Of a stretch of DNA of 64,000 nucleotides, positions 1-8,246 are shown one piece after another; position 1 is the stretch's first letter, and every line of letters begins with the position of its first letter. The translations under genes and the position numbers were made by a program. The stretch covers positions 310,001 to 374,000 of the forward strand of contig NZ_JFHC01000001.1 in assembly GCF_000698595.1 (NCBI RefSeq), written 5' to 3'. The notes beneath the pieces were generated by a model. The model had not been told where the DNA came from. It searched no databases and saw only the letters and a program-made list of their open reading frames with translations. The DNA is from Caballeronia glathei (GTDB taxonomy: Bacteria; Pseudomonadota; Gammaproteobacteria; Burkholderiales; Burkholderiaceae).

Positions 1-141
1 GACGTACTCGCCCGCGTTCCCGCCGAGCAGCGCGTGCGCCTGCCGATGCGGCCGGGCAACCGGAGCCTGAATCTGTCGAATACGGTGGCGGTGGTGACGT
101 TCGAGGCGTGGCGTCAGGCGGGTTTCGAAGGCGGCACCTGA
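1..141 (+). CDS. trmL: tRNA (cytidine(34)-2'-O)-methyltransferase TrmL, C-terminal 46 residues (5' end outside window)
   Basis: Only the end of the gene is present, reading in frame from base 1 to a TGA. The visible peptide carries [12 protein letters not shown] followed by FEAWRQAGF, the knot-forming C-terminal motif of the SPOUT methyltransferase TrmL/YibK. That enzyme 2'-O-methylates the wobble base of tRNA-Leu using S-adenosylmethionine. Its last 28 bases overlap the 3' end of the convergent macrodomain gene. Position beside gpsA and secB is typical of Burkholderiaceae. Identification is firm for the family; the catalytic N-terminal part cannot be inspected. Confidence 0.85.
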   Translation, partial: DVLARVPAEQRVRLPMRPGNRSLNLSNTVAVVTFEAWRQAGFEGGT

Positions 142-659
142 GCGGCAAGCTCCTTCAGATAGAGCGCGAGCATGTCCTGCTGGAAGCACGCGAAGATCAC
201 GCGTTCGAGCGCGGGCACCGAGGGAAGCGTTCCGATGACGGTGCCGACCGCGATCCGCACCGCATCCTCGGGCGGAAAGCGATAGACGCCGCAACTGATC
301 GCCGGGAACGCAATCGACTTGCAGCCCGCCTCCCGCGCCAGTTCGAGCGAGCGCCGGTAGCAGCTTGCGAGCAGCGCGGATTCGTTGCGCGTTCCGCCAC
401 TCCACCGCGGCCCGACTGCGTGGATCACATGCCTCGCCGCGAGATCGTGGCCGCCGGTGATTTTCGCGTCGCCGGTCGCGCAGCCGTGCAGCGTCTCGCA
501 TTCGCGCAACAGGCCGCGCCCCGCCGCCCGGTGGATCGCGCCATCCACGCCGCCGCCGCCCAAAAGCGACGTATTCGCCGCGTTGACGATGGCATCGACG
601 GCGAGCGTCGTGATATCGGCGACCTGTGCGTCGAGCGTGCAATGACCGATGGCGAACAT
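114..659 (-). CDS. Macrodomain O-acetyl-ADP-ribose deacetylase (YmdB-like)
   Basis: A 181-residue single-domain macro protein. The ADP-ribose-binding signatures are intact: [11 protein letters not shown] at residues 22-32, [14 protein letters not shown] at 34-47 and a C-terminal [13 protein letters not shown] loop. Such enzymes hydrolyse O-acetyl-ADP-ribose or remove mono-ADP-ribose from targets in the cytoplasm. An in-frame ATG lies 183 bases upstream, but I chose the ATG at 659 because GGAGG sits 7 bases before it and the upstream codons read through gpsA. The gene sits between trmL and gpsA, possibly an insertion into that pair. The physiological substrate is unknown. Confidence 0.85.
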   Translation of the reverse strand: MFAIGHCTLDAQVADITTLAVDAIVNAANTSLLGGGGVDGAIHRAAGRGLLRECETLHGCATGDAKITGGHDLAARHVIHAVGPRWSGGTRNESALLASCYRRSLELAREAGCKSIAFPAISCGVYRFPPEDAVRIAVGTVIGTLPSVPALERVIFACFQQDMLALYLKELAAQVPPSKPA

Positions 660-705
660 GGCGAAACCTCCCGGCCCGGCGTTGATCGGGCAACGGCGCT
701 CCGTG

Positions 706-1704
706 CTATTCCGCCTTGGCGTCGCGGCTGAGGAGCGCCTGGACCGCGTCGCGCGGCGTGACGTCTTCGAACAGCACCCGGCAGACCGCGTGCGTGATGG
801 GCATGTCGATGTTGCGTGACTGCGCGAGCGCCAGCACGGCACGCGCGCACCGCACGCCCTCGGCCACGTGGCCGAGCGCCGAAAGAATGTCGTTGAGCGT
901 ACGGCCAGTCGCGAGTTGCATGCCGACCGTGCGATTGCGCGACAGGTCGCCCGTCGCGGTCAGAATCAGGTCGCCCAGGCCGGTCAGCCCGGTAAATGTT
1001 TCGGCACGGCCGCCCAAAGCCACGCCGAGCCGCGACATTTCCGCGAGTCCGCGCGTGATCAGCGCGGCACGCGCGTTCAGCCCGAGCCCGAGGCCATCGG
1101 AGATGCCGGTGGCGATCGCGAGCACGTTCTTCACCGCGCCGCCCACTTCGACGCCGATCACGTCGTCGCCGGTATAGATGCGCATCGCGCCGTGGTGAAA
1201 GGCCGCGACCGTGCGCTCGAGGAGCACGGCCGAGCCGCTCGCCACCGTCAGCGCAACCGGCAAGCCGAGCGCGACCTCGCGCGCGAAGCTCGGGCCCGAC
1301 AGCGTTCCGTTGCTCGCGTGCAGCGGCAGTTCGGCCGCGACCACCTCGTTCGGCAGGCATTGCGTGTCGGCTTCGAAGCCCTTGCACAGCCAGACGACGT
1401 TCGCGGGAACGATACCGATGTCGCGCATGGTCCGGCACAGCGCACGCAGGCCCGCGACCGGCGTCGCGACGACACAGAGCGCGTCGTCCGCCGCCGCGTG
1501 CCGCAAGGCCGCGGCGAGATCCGCGTCGAAGCGAAGCTGCGCGGGCAACTTCACGCCGGGCAGATAGCGGTCGTTTTCAAGCGATCTGGAAAGGGATTCG
1601 ACGAGCGCGCCGTCGCGCGCCCAGAGCACCGCATCGTGCCGCACGGCCAGATGGCCGGCGAGTGCGGTGCCCCATGCACCGGCGCCGAGGATGGCTACGT
1701 TCAT
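706..1704 (-). CDS. gpsA: NAD(P)H-dependent glycerol-3-phosphate dehydrogenase
   Basis: This 332-residue cytoplasmic enzyme reduces dihydroxyacetone phosphate to sn-glycerol-3-phosphate, the backbone of phospholipids. The N-terminal Rossmann motif [12 protein letters not shown] covers residues 5-16. The substrate-binding and catalytic segment GPSFAREV is at 137-144, and [15 protein letters not shown] at 186-200 contains the conserved catalytic lysine K192. Length is normal for GpsA. It follows secB on the same strand after a gap of 31 bases, so co-transcription with secB is likely. Nothing is missing. Confidence 0.96.
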   Translation of the reverse strand: MNVAILGAGAWGTALAGHLAVRHDAVLWARDGALVESLSRSLENDRYLPGVKLPAQLRFDADLAAALRHAAADDALCVVATPVAGLRALCRTMRDIGIVPANVVWLCKGFEADTQCLPNEVVAAELPLHASNGTLSGPSFAREVALGLPVALTVASGSAVLLERTVAAFHHGAMRIYTGDDVIGVEVGGAVKNVLAIATGISDGLGLGLNARAALITRGLAEMSRLGVALGGRAETFTGLTGLGDLILTATGDLSRNRTVGMQLATGRTLNDILSALGHVAEGVRCARAVLALAQSRNIDMPITHAVCRVLFEDVTPRDAVQALLSRDAKAE

Positions 1705-1735
1705 GCTCGGCTCCGGCTGGTTTTGCGCGACGCAA

Positions 1736-2206
1736 TCAGTGCGTCGCGCCGTTCGCCGCGCCTTCCTGCGCGCCGGCGAGCTGCGAAAGGCGCTGCTCGT
1801 AGAGCGCCTGGAAGTTGATTTCCGCGAGATGGATCGGCGGGAAGCCGGCGCGGGTGATCGCGTCGGCGATGTTCGAGCGCAGGTACGGGAACAGGATCGT
1901 CGGGCAGGCGATGCCGACGAGCGGATCGATCTGTTCGGCCGGAATGTTGCGGATGTCGAAGATGCCTGCCTGCTTGGCTTCGATCAGGAACGCGACCTTG
2001 TCGGCGACCTTCGCGGTGACCGTGCCCGTGACCAGCACTTCGAAGACGGTTTCCGCGAGGCGCTCGGCCTTCACGTCGACTTCGACTTCCACCGACGGCA
2101 TTTCCTGTTCGAGAAAGATCGCCGGCGAGTTGGGCTGCTCGAGCGACATGTCCTTCAGGTAAATGCGCTGGATGTTGAAGAACGGCTGGTTGTTGTCGTC
2201 AGACAT
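1736..2206 (-). CDS. secB: Protein-export chaperone SecB
   Basis: SecB is a tetrameric cytoplasmic chaperone that keeps preproteins unfolded and hands them to SecA. The 156-residue product has the typical core: [17 protein letters not shown] near the start, then EVEVDVKAE and [12 protein letters not shown], the latter marking the second conserved half. The C-terminal tail is alanine-rich. The ATG at 2206 was chosen over an upstream in-frame codon because the protein then starts at the family-typical acidic MSDDNN. It sits between grxC and gpsA, the usual Burkholderia order. Confidence 0.96.
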   Translation of the reverse strand: MSDDNNQPFFNIQRIYLKDMSLEQPNSPAIFLEQEMPSVEVEVDVKAERLAETVFEVLVTGTVTAKVADKVAFLIEAKQAGIFDIRNIPAEQIDPLVGIACPTILFPYLRSNIADAITRAGFPPIHLAEINFQALYEQRLSQLAGAQEGAANGATH

Positions 2207-2301
2207 GGTTGATTCCCTTGGATTTTTCGGTATACGGCGCCGCAATCTTGTTGGTTGGGCTGTGGCGCCGCCCGTCCGGCACGGCTGCCGGACGCACTTG
2301 C

Positions 2302-2565
2302 TCAGGCCGCCGCTTCGAGGAGCGGCGTGAGGCCGCCCTTGCGATCGAGCGCGGAAAGATCGTCGTAGCCACCCACGTGCGTGTCGCCGATATAGACCTG
2401 CGGCACGGTGCGGCGCCCGGTGCGTGTCATCATTTCTTCACGCCGCGCCGGATCGCGATCGATCAGCACTTTTTCGATGTGCTCGACCCCGCGCGACTTT
2501 AAAAGACGTTCGGCCATCTGGCAATACGGGCACACTTGCGTGCTGTACATGACTACCTTGTTCAC
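2302..2565 (-). CDS. grxC: Glutaredoxin 3 (GrxC), GTG start
   Basis: An 87-residue dithiol glutaredoxin that reduces protein disulfides with glutathione. The active site is CPYC at residues 12-15, and TVPQVYIG (53-60) holds the cis-proline and glutathione-binding strand, followed by GGYDDL. I place the start at GTG 2565: it overlaps the upstream rhodanese stop in a GTGA junction, and a GGAG lies 7-8 bases before it. A longer reading frame runs back into the rhodanese gene and is not real. Translational coupling with the rhodanese gene is likely. Confidence 0.92.
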   Translation of the reverse strand: MNKVVMYSTQVCPYCQMAERLLKSRGVEHIEKVLIDRDPARREEMMTRTGRRTVPQVYIGDTHVGGYDDLSALDRKGGLTPLLEAAA

Positions 2566-2987
2566 TTGACTGCTCCTTGTTTCACGACCGGCATGCCGGC
2601 CTTCTGCCAGGCGTCCAAGCCGCCTTGCAGAACATGGACTTCGGTGTAGCCGGCGTCGGACACGGCGCGGCTCGCCTTCTGCGATTGCTGTCCGGTCTGG
2701 CACACGAGAATGACCGGATTGCCCTTATTCTTCGCGATCTGGCCAATCTTTGCTTGAAGGTCGGCCATTTCGAGATTTCGCGCCGACGGAAGATGACCTT
2801 TCGCATAGTCCGCAGCGGGACGCAGGTCGATGACCACGGCGTTGCGCCGGTTGATCAGCGTGGTGGCCTCGGCGGCCGACACGCCGCCGCGTCCACGGCG
2901 GGTGATCGCCGGCCAGAGGAGCAACCCACCGGAGATGAGGGCGGTCGCGATGAGTACAAGGTTCGTGTAATCGGTGAAAAACTTCAC
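2562..2987 (-). CDS. Membrane-anchored rhodanese-domain protein (YibN-like)
   Basis: A 141-residue protein with one N-terminal membrane helix (about residues 8-28) followed by a single rhodanese domain. The active-site loop is CQTGQQS with catalytic Cys96, and the domain start VVIDLRPAADYAKGHLPSA is well conserved. It probably moves sulfane sulfur or acts in sulfur or redox chemistry at the inner face of the membrane. It heads a minus-strand group rhodanese-grxC-secB-gpsA, consistent with redox and export functions. The substrate is not deducible from sequence. Confidence 0.88.
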   Translation of the reverse strand: MKFFTDYTNLVLIATALISGGLLLWPAITRRGRGGVSAAEATTLINRRNAVVIDLRPAADYAKGHLPSARNLEMADLQAKIGQIAKNKGNPVILVCQTGQQSQKASRAVSDAGYTEVHVLQGGLDAWQKAGMPVVKQGAVK

Positions 2988-3043
2988 GTCGAGGGCCGCC
3001 GAAAGTGGAGAAAGGAAGAAAGAAAAATCAGGACAATCCGGCC

Positions 3044-3049
3044 ATTATA
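3044..3049 (-). promoter_or_regulatory. Candidate sigma-70 -10 element for the rhodanese-grxC-secB-gpsA group
   Basis: On the minus strand this reads TATAAT, followed by GGCC, 57 bases upstream of the rhodanese start. The -35 region at about 3067-3072 is poor. The divergent gene gpmA starts at 3167, so the interval 2988-3166 must carry promoters in both directions. I support the -10 match only. Confidence 0.45.
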
Positions 3050-3166
3050 AAATAACCATTTGCCGCGATGGCCCCGGCTGTTCGGACGATGGCGCGCGCC
3101 ACCCCATTTCGAGCAGAATCGAGCTTTCCCGCTTTCCCCGCTTCCCAACTAACCGACCTATCAATC

Positions 3167-3913
3167 ATGTACAAGCTAGTGCTCATCCGCCACGGCGAAT
3201 CGACGTGGAACAAGGAAAACCGGTTCACGGGCTGGGTCGATGTCGATCTGACCGAACAGGGCAACCGCGAAGCGCGCCAGGCCGGCGTGCTGCTGAAGGA
3301 AGCCGGTTTCGCCTTCGACATCGCCTACACGTCCGTGCTCAAGCGCGCAATCCGCACGCTGTGGCACGTGCAGGACGAAATGGACGAGATGTATCTGCCC
3401 GTCGTGCATTCGTGGCGGCTGAACGAGCGTCACTACGGCGCGCTCGCCGGGCTGAACAAGGCCGAAACGGCCAGGAAATACGGCGACGAGCAGGTGCTCG
3501 TCTGGCGCCGCAGCTACGACGTGCCGCCGCCCGCCCTCGATCCGGACGACGAGCGCACGTCGTTCGACGATCCGCGCTACGCGAGGGTGCCGCGCGAGCA
3601 GTTGCCGCTCACCGAGTGCCTGAAGGACACCGTCGCGCGCGTCATGCCGATCTGGAACGAATCGATTGCGCCCGCCATCAAGTCGGGCAAGCGCGTGCTG
3701 ATCTCGGCGCACGGCAACTCGATGCGCGCGCTCGTCAAGTATCTGGACAATATTTCGGACAGCGACATCGTCGGCCTGAACATTCCGAACGGCGTGCCGC
3801 TCGTCTATGAACTCGACCAGGACCTGAAGCCGATCAAGCACTACTACCTCGGCGACCAGGAAGCGATCGCGGCTGCGCAGGCCGCCGTGGCGAGCCAGGG
3901 CAAGGCGGGCTGA
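3167..3913 (+). CDS. gpmA: 2,3-bisphosphoglycerate-dependent phosphoglycerate mutase
   Basis: A 248-residue cytoplasmic enzyme that interconverts 3- and 2-phosphoglycerate in glycolysis and gluconeogenesis. The phosphohistidine loop [10 protein letters not shown] lies at residues 6-15 with catalytic His9, and the second histidine sits in [11 protein letters not shown]. Length and motifs match GpmA exactly. The ATG at 3167 was taken; the reading frame stays open further upstream but lacks homology there. Transcribed divergently from the rhodanese gene, with a strong hairpin just after the stop. Confidence 0.96.
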   Translation: MYKLVLIRHGESTWNKENRFTGWVDVDLTEQGNREARQAGVLLKEAGFAFDIAYTSVLKRAIRTLWHVQDEMDEMYLPVVHSWRLNERHYGALAGLNKAETARKYGDEQVLVWRRSYDVPPPALDPDDERTSFDDPRYARVPREQLPLTECLKDTVARVMPIWNESIAPAIKSGKRVLISAHGNSMRALVKYLDNISDSDIVGLNIPNGVPLVYELDQDLKPIKHYYLGDQEAIAAAQAAVASQGKAG

Positions 3914-4340
3914 AGCCCGCGCCAGGCGGCCGGAAAGAATTTCCGCACGGTGTTTCCGGCCGCCTGGAACGCTCGTCGAAGGCCCGCGCTTGCGGCTGAC
4001 GCGCCTGGCGACAGGCCCCGCCCGACGCGGGTCCGGCACCGCGCACAAGCCCGCTGCTAAGGCGTTCCGCACGCGCACGACCCGCGCTCGCCGCCCCGAC
4101 TGACCGCGGACAGCCCCCGACCGGCCCGATCAGCCGCTTCCCCGCGGGAACCCGCGCGAATCCGCACCCGGTGATCCACGGCGACGCGGCGGCGCGCACG
4201 AATCGCCCCGCCTGAAAAACGCGCCCGTGTGCGCGATCCCTCACCCCTTTAAGTCGTGTTTAAGTCGCGGCCGGGATCGAGCAGGTATACTGGTTTGTCA
4301 ACCACGATCCAGCCTAATCGGCTTCCGACCGCAACACTCT
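3914..4340. other. Non-coding gap gpmA-ctpA
   Basis: A 427-base GC-rich gap. Its left edge holds the hairpin annotated separately. Near the right edge TATACT at 4286-4291 is a plausible -10 for the protease gene 55 bases downstream. Both strands are open in several frames, but none looks like a protein (biased, arginine-rich or low-complexity), so I call no gene here. Confidence 0.6.
3922..3967 (+). terminator. Perfect 15-bp hairpin after gpmA
   Basis: Arms CCAGGCGGCCGGAAA (3922-3936) and its exact complement (3953-3967) enclose a 16-base loop, starting 9 bases after the gpmA stop. There is no T-tract, so it may act as a Rho-assisted or mRNA-stabilising structure rather than a classical intrinsic terminator. 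Confidence 0.55.
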
Positions 4341-5912
4341 ATGCGAAAGAACCTGAAAAACATCGGCCTGATCGCCGCGGGCCTTGCTACCGGCGCACTT
4401 GCAACCCTGCAGCTCTCCGCGTCCGCCCAGCAAGCCGCCACCGCGCCTCTGCCGCTCGATCAATTGCGGTTATTCGCAGAAGTCTTCGGGCAAATCAAAC
4501 ACGAATACGTTGAACCAGTCGACGACAAGAAACTCCTTACCGCCGCCATCAAGGGCATGGTTTCGAGCCTCGACCCGCACTCGTCCTACCTCGACAAGAC
4601 CGATTACGACGAGCTCCAGGAGCAGACCAAAGGCCGTTTTGCGGGCCTGGGTATCGAAATTTCGTCGGAAGACGGGCTGATCAAAGTGATTTCCCCGATC
4701 GAGGACACGCCCGCGTTTCGCGCCGGCATCCGTCCGGGCGACCTGATTACGCGCATCAACGACAAGCCGGTGCGCGGCATGACGCTCGACAAGGCCGTCA
4801 AGCAAATGCGCGGCGAGCCGGGCACGAAGGTGACGCTCACCATTTTCCGCAAGACCGACGACCGCACGTTCCCGATCACCGTCACGCGCGCGCTGATCCG
4901 CGTGCAGTCGGTGAAGATGAAGGTGCCTGAGCCCGGCTACGGCTACGTCCGCATTACGAGCTTCCAGGAACGCACCGTTCCCGATCTCGCCGCGAAACTG
5001 CAGGATCTGGCGCGCCAGCAGCCCGACCTGAAGGGCCTCGTGCTCGATCTGCGCAATAACGGCGGCGGCCTGCTGCAAAGCGCGGTCGGCGTCGCGGGCG
5101 CGTTCCTGCCGGAAAATTCGGTGGTCGTGTCGACGAACGGGCAAATCGCGGACGCGAAGCAGACTTTCCGCGACACCTACGACAACTACCGCCTGCCGTC
5201 CTTCGACCAGGATCCGCTGAAGAACGTCCCGGAAATCTTCAAGAAGGTGCCGATCGTCGTGCTGACGAACGCCTACTCGGCGTCGGCGTCGGAGATCGTG
5301 GCGGGTGCGCTGCAGGATCATCACCGCGCGCTGATCGTCGGCAAGACGACGTTCGGCAAGGGCTCGGTGCAGACCGTCCGTCCGATGACGGCCGATACCG
5401 CGCTGCGCCTGACGACGGCCTATTACTACACGCCCAGCGGCAAGTCGATCCAGAATCAGGGCGTGCGCCCCGACGTGCCGGTCGACCAGTACGCGGACGG
5501 CGATCCGGACGACGCGCTCGTCACGCGTGAAGTCGACTACTCGAACCACCTCGCGAACACGCAGGATCCGAACGAGAAGAAGGAACAGGAGCAGCGTGAG
5601 TCCGACCGTCTCGAACAGTTGCGCCTGCTCGAAGAGCAGAACGACAAGAAGACGCCGGAGCAGCGCCGCAAGGACCGCGAACGCAAGCCGGTGGAGTTCG
5701 GCAGCTCCGACGACTTCATGCTCCAGCAGGCACTGAACCAGCTGGAAGGCAAGCCGGTCGTGGAATCGAAGTCGATCAGCGAGCGCAAGCTGGCGCTGAA
5801 CAAGCCGCCGCGTTCGGCGTCGGCGCCGGTCGCGGTCAAGCCGGCGCTGCCGGGCTCCACGCCGGCCTCCGGTGCGGCGCCCGCTTCGTCGCCGACGGCG
5901 CAAACGAAGTAA
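4341..5912 (+). CDS. Carboxy-terminal processing protease (S41, CtpA/Prc family)
   Basis: A 523-residue envelope serine protease. Residues 1-30 form a signal peptide ending at ASAQQA. A PDZ domain spans about 100-170 (GLGIEISSEDG, GIRPGDLITRIND). The S41 catalytic core follows, with LDLRNNGGGLL at 236-246, the nucleophile region NAYSASASEIVAGAL at 310-324 and the catalytic lysine in FGKGSVQ (K340). The last 130 residues are charged and then alanine/proline-rich. It would trim C-termini of periplasmic substrates. It lies upstream of the moeB-like gene in the usual lineage order. Confidence 0.93.
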   Translation: MRKNLKNIGLIAAGLATGALATLQLSASAQQAATAPLPLDQLRLFAEVFGQIKHEYVEPVDDKKLLTAAIKGMVSSLDPHSSYLDKTDYDELQEQTKGRFAGLGIEISSEDGLIKVISPIEDTPAFRAGIRPGDLITRINDKPVRGMTLDKAVKQMRGEPGTKVTLTIFRKTDDRTFPITVTRALIRVQSVKMKVPEPGYGYVRITSFQERTVPDLAAKLQDLARQQPDLKGLVLDLRNNGGGLLQSAVGVAGAFLPENSVVVSTNGQIADAKQTFRDTYDNYRLPSFDQDPLKNVPEIFKKVPIVVLTNAYSASASEIVAGALQDHHRALIVGKTTFGKGSVQTVRPMTADTALRLTTAYYYTPSGKSIQNQGVRPDVPVDQYADGDPDDALVTREVDYSNHLANTQDPNEKKEQEQRESDRLEQLRLLEEQNDKKTPEQRRKDRERKPVEFGSSDDFMLQQALNQLEGKPVVESKSISERKLALNKPPRSASAPVAVKPALPGSTPASGAAPASSPTAQTK

Positions 5913-6069
5913 CTTCCGCCGAAACGGCTTCGCGGCCACGCGCCGCGAAGCCCGCCTTGCGCCCCTGTGCGCTTCTTTGCGCCCCCTCGAGCGGCGCGCG
6001 ATTAAAATAACCCTTTCAATCGCGCCGCACGCCGGCGTTCCCGTCGAAGCCACGTTGAAGCACCGCTCG

Positions 6070-6828
6070 ATGAACGACGAACAACTCCTCCGCTATTCCC
6101 GCCACATTCTCGTCGACGAAATCGGCATCGAGGCGCAGCAGCGCTTTCTCGACGCGCATGTGCTCGTCGTCGGCGCGGGCGGGCTCGGCTCGCCGGCGGC
6201 GATGTATCTGGCGGCGTCGGGCGTCGGGGAAATCACGCTGGTCGACGCCGATACCGTCGATCTCACCAATCTTCAGCGCCAGCTCCTCCACGTGACTGCG
6301 TCGGTCGGCAGGCCGAAGGTCGAATCGGGACGTGATGCGCTCGGCGCCCTCAATCCGGGCGTCAGGGTCCACGCGGTGGAACAGCGCGTCGACGGCGCAT
6401 GGCTCGACGAAAACGTGCCGCGCATGACCGTCGTGCTCGACTGCACCGACAATTTCGCCACGCGCCACATGATCAACACGGCCTGCGTCGCGCACGGCGT
6501 GCCGCTCGTGTCCGGCGCCGCACTGCGCTTCGACGGGCAGATCAGCACGTTCGATTTCCGCTCGCCGCAATCGCCCTGCTACGCGTGCGTGTTCCCGCCG
6601 GATCAGCCGTTCGAGGAAGTCGCGTGCTCGACGATGGGCGTTTTCGCGCCGACCGTCGGCATCATCGGCGCAATGCAGGCCGCCGAGGCGCTGCGCGTGA
6701 TCGGCGGCTTCGGGCAGACGCTCGAAGGCCGGCTGATGATGCTCGATTCGCTGCGCATGGAGTGGAACACGATGCGCATCGCGCGCCAGCCGGCGTGTCC
6801 GGTATGCGGTTCACGGCACGCTGCCTGA
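6070..6828 (+). CDS. moeB: ThiF/MoeB/HesA-family E1-like activating enzyme
   Basis: A 252-residue adenylating enzyme that activates the C-terminal Gly-Gly of a small sulfur-carrier protein (MoaD or ThiS) for molybdopterin or thiamine synthesis. The nucleotide-binding motif VVGAGGLGSPAA is at residues 33-44, with RQLLH at 70-74. Zinc ligands form two CxxC pairs (C170/C173 and C243/C246), and C186 in VACSTMG is the candidate thioester cysteine. No rhodanese domain is fused. Sequence alone does not separate MoeB from ThiF; a single gene may serve both pathways, so the symbol is tentative. Confidence 0.85.
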   Translation: MNDEQLLRYSRHILVDEIGIEAQQRFLDAHVLVVGAGGLGSPAAMYLAASGVGEITLVDADTVDLTNLQRQLLHVTASVGRPKVESGRDALGALNPGVRVHAVEQRVDGAWLDENVPRMTVVLDCTDNFATRHMINTACVAHGVPLVSGAALRFDGQISTFDFRSPQSPCYACVFPPDQPFEEVACSTMGVFAPTVGIIGAMQAAEALRVIGGFGQTLEGRLMMLDSLRMEWNTMRIARQPACPVCGSRHAA

Positions 6829-6965
6829 ACACGAAGAAGTCATCTCAAATTTAAGAGTTCTCTCATTTCGATGAGCCGGGCGTCGCATTAAGGTGGGCGC
6901 TTCAGTTTGCGCCCCACCTCGGCGGCCTGCAGTTTCAGCGCGGGCGCCATCGAACCGGAATTCAA

Positions 6966-8246
6966 ATGAGCGGCATCACTCCCACCAGAGCGCAGCGCGG
7001 CCTGACCGAAAGCGCGTTCGCGCGGCCGGGCCTGCCGGTGTTCACCGGCCCCGAAGGCATTCTTTACGACTTCAACTACGGCTGCCGCGTGCGCGTTCCC
7101 GTCGACGGCTGGCGGGTGCGGATGGTCGATCTCGATACGCACAGCCTGCTCTTCGACGAGCCGGTGGAAGCGGGCGTCGTCGTCACGAGCCGCCGCAAGT
7201 ATTTCGTTCGCTTCCAGCTGGATGTCCTGGACGGCGACCGGCTCGTGTTCTCCCACGCCTACAACGCCCGCAACAAGCCCATCCTCGTGCGCCCGTCCAC
7301 GATGGCTCTCGGGGATTCGCTCGCGTGGGTGCCGGTCGTCGATGCGTTCAGGGCGCAGCACGGCTGCGAGCTGTATCTGTACCTCGCGGAGCATCTGCAG
7401 CCGCTTTTCGCGGCCGGCTACCCGCATATCCGCTTCGTGACGCAGGAAACGGCCGAGCCACTCGAAGAACCGTTCTACGCCACCTACTACCTCGGCCTGT
7501 TTTCGCCCTACACCGACCGCGACCATCAGCCGACCGACCCGCGCGTGAGCAGCATGCAGGACAGCGTGTCGTACATGCTCGGCGTGCCGTGCGCGGAGCG
7601 GCGCCCGAAACTCGTCGTCGCGGATACGGAGCGCCGCATCCGCGAGCGCTACGTCTGCATCGCGACGCAGGCGACCGCGCAATGCAAATACTGGAACAAT
7701 CCGCGCGGCTGGCCGACGCTGATCGCGCATCTGAAGGAACTGGGCTATCGCGTGCTCTGCATCGACCGTCACCGCGAATACGGCCTGGGCGATCACATCA
7801 ACACGATGCCGCCAGGCTGCGAGGACTTCACCGGCGACCATCCGCTTCAGGCGCGCGCGAGCCTGCTCCTGCACGCGGATTTCTTCATCGGTCTCGGGAG
7901 CGGCCTGTCGTGGCTCGCCTGGGCGGTCGGAACGCCGGTCGTGATGATCAGCGGCTTTTCGCATCCGCAGACGGAATTCAGGACGCCCTACCGGGTGATC
8001 AATTTTCACGCGTGCAACAGCTGTTTCAACGACACCACGACGCAATTCGACGCCCGCGATTTCCTGTGGTGCCCGCGCCGCCACGACCAGCCGCAGCGCT
8101 TCCAGTGCACGTGGGCGATTTCGCCGGAGCACGTGATCGCGAACGTGCACCGGCTGATCGACGAGCGCTGGGCTCGCCGAAACCGCCTGGCTCCCTACGC
8201 CTTCTGCAGCAGCGCGAGCGCCGCCGACAACTCCGCGGGCTCGTAG
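6966..8246 (+). CDS. Autotransporter strand-loop-strand O-heptosyltransferase (BAHT/TibC-like)
   Basis: A 426-residue cytoplasmic glycosyltransferase of the type that decorates the repeated passenger domain of self-associating autotransporters with heptose. Evidence: an N-terminal beta-rich domain (residues 20-105), the GT core with ALGDSLAWVP at 114-123, CKYWNNPRGWP at 240-250 and FIGLGSGLSWLAW at 308-320. Four cysteines C350, C353, C369 and C381 are arranged like the iron-finger of TibC/AAH. No autotransporter lies nearby. The conserved part ends near residue 400; the last 16 codons read antisense through the 3' end of ptsI. Probably an insertion between moeB and ptsI. Confidence 0.85.
   Translation: MSGITPTRAQRGLTESAFARPGLPVFTGPEGILYDFNYGCRVRVPVDGWRVRMVDLDTHSLLFDEPVEAGVVVTSRRKYFVRFQLDVLDGDRLVFSHAYNARNKPILVRPSTMALGDSLAWVPVVDAFRAQHGCELYLYLAEHLQPLFAAGYPHIRFVTQETAEPLEEPFYATYYLGLFSPYTDRDHQPTDPRVSSMQDSVSYMLGVPCAERRPKLVVADTERRIRERYVCIATQATAQCKYWNNPRGWPTLIAHLKELGYRVLCIDRHREYGLGDHINTMPPGCEDFTGDHPLQARASLLLHADFFIGLGSGLSWLAWAVGTPVVMISGFSHPQTEFRTPYRVINFHACNSCFNDTTTQFDARDFLWCPRRHDQPQRFQCTWAISPEHVIANVHRLIDERWARRNRLAPYAFCSSASAADNSAGS

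Noticed and set aside
4470..6053. 527-codon minus-strand open frame
   Set aside because: Antisense of the protease gene, with no recognisable motif.
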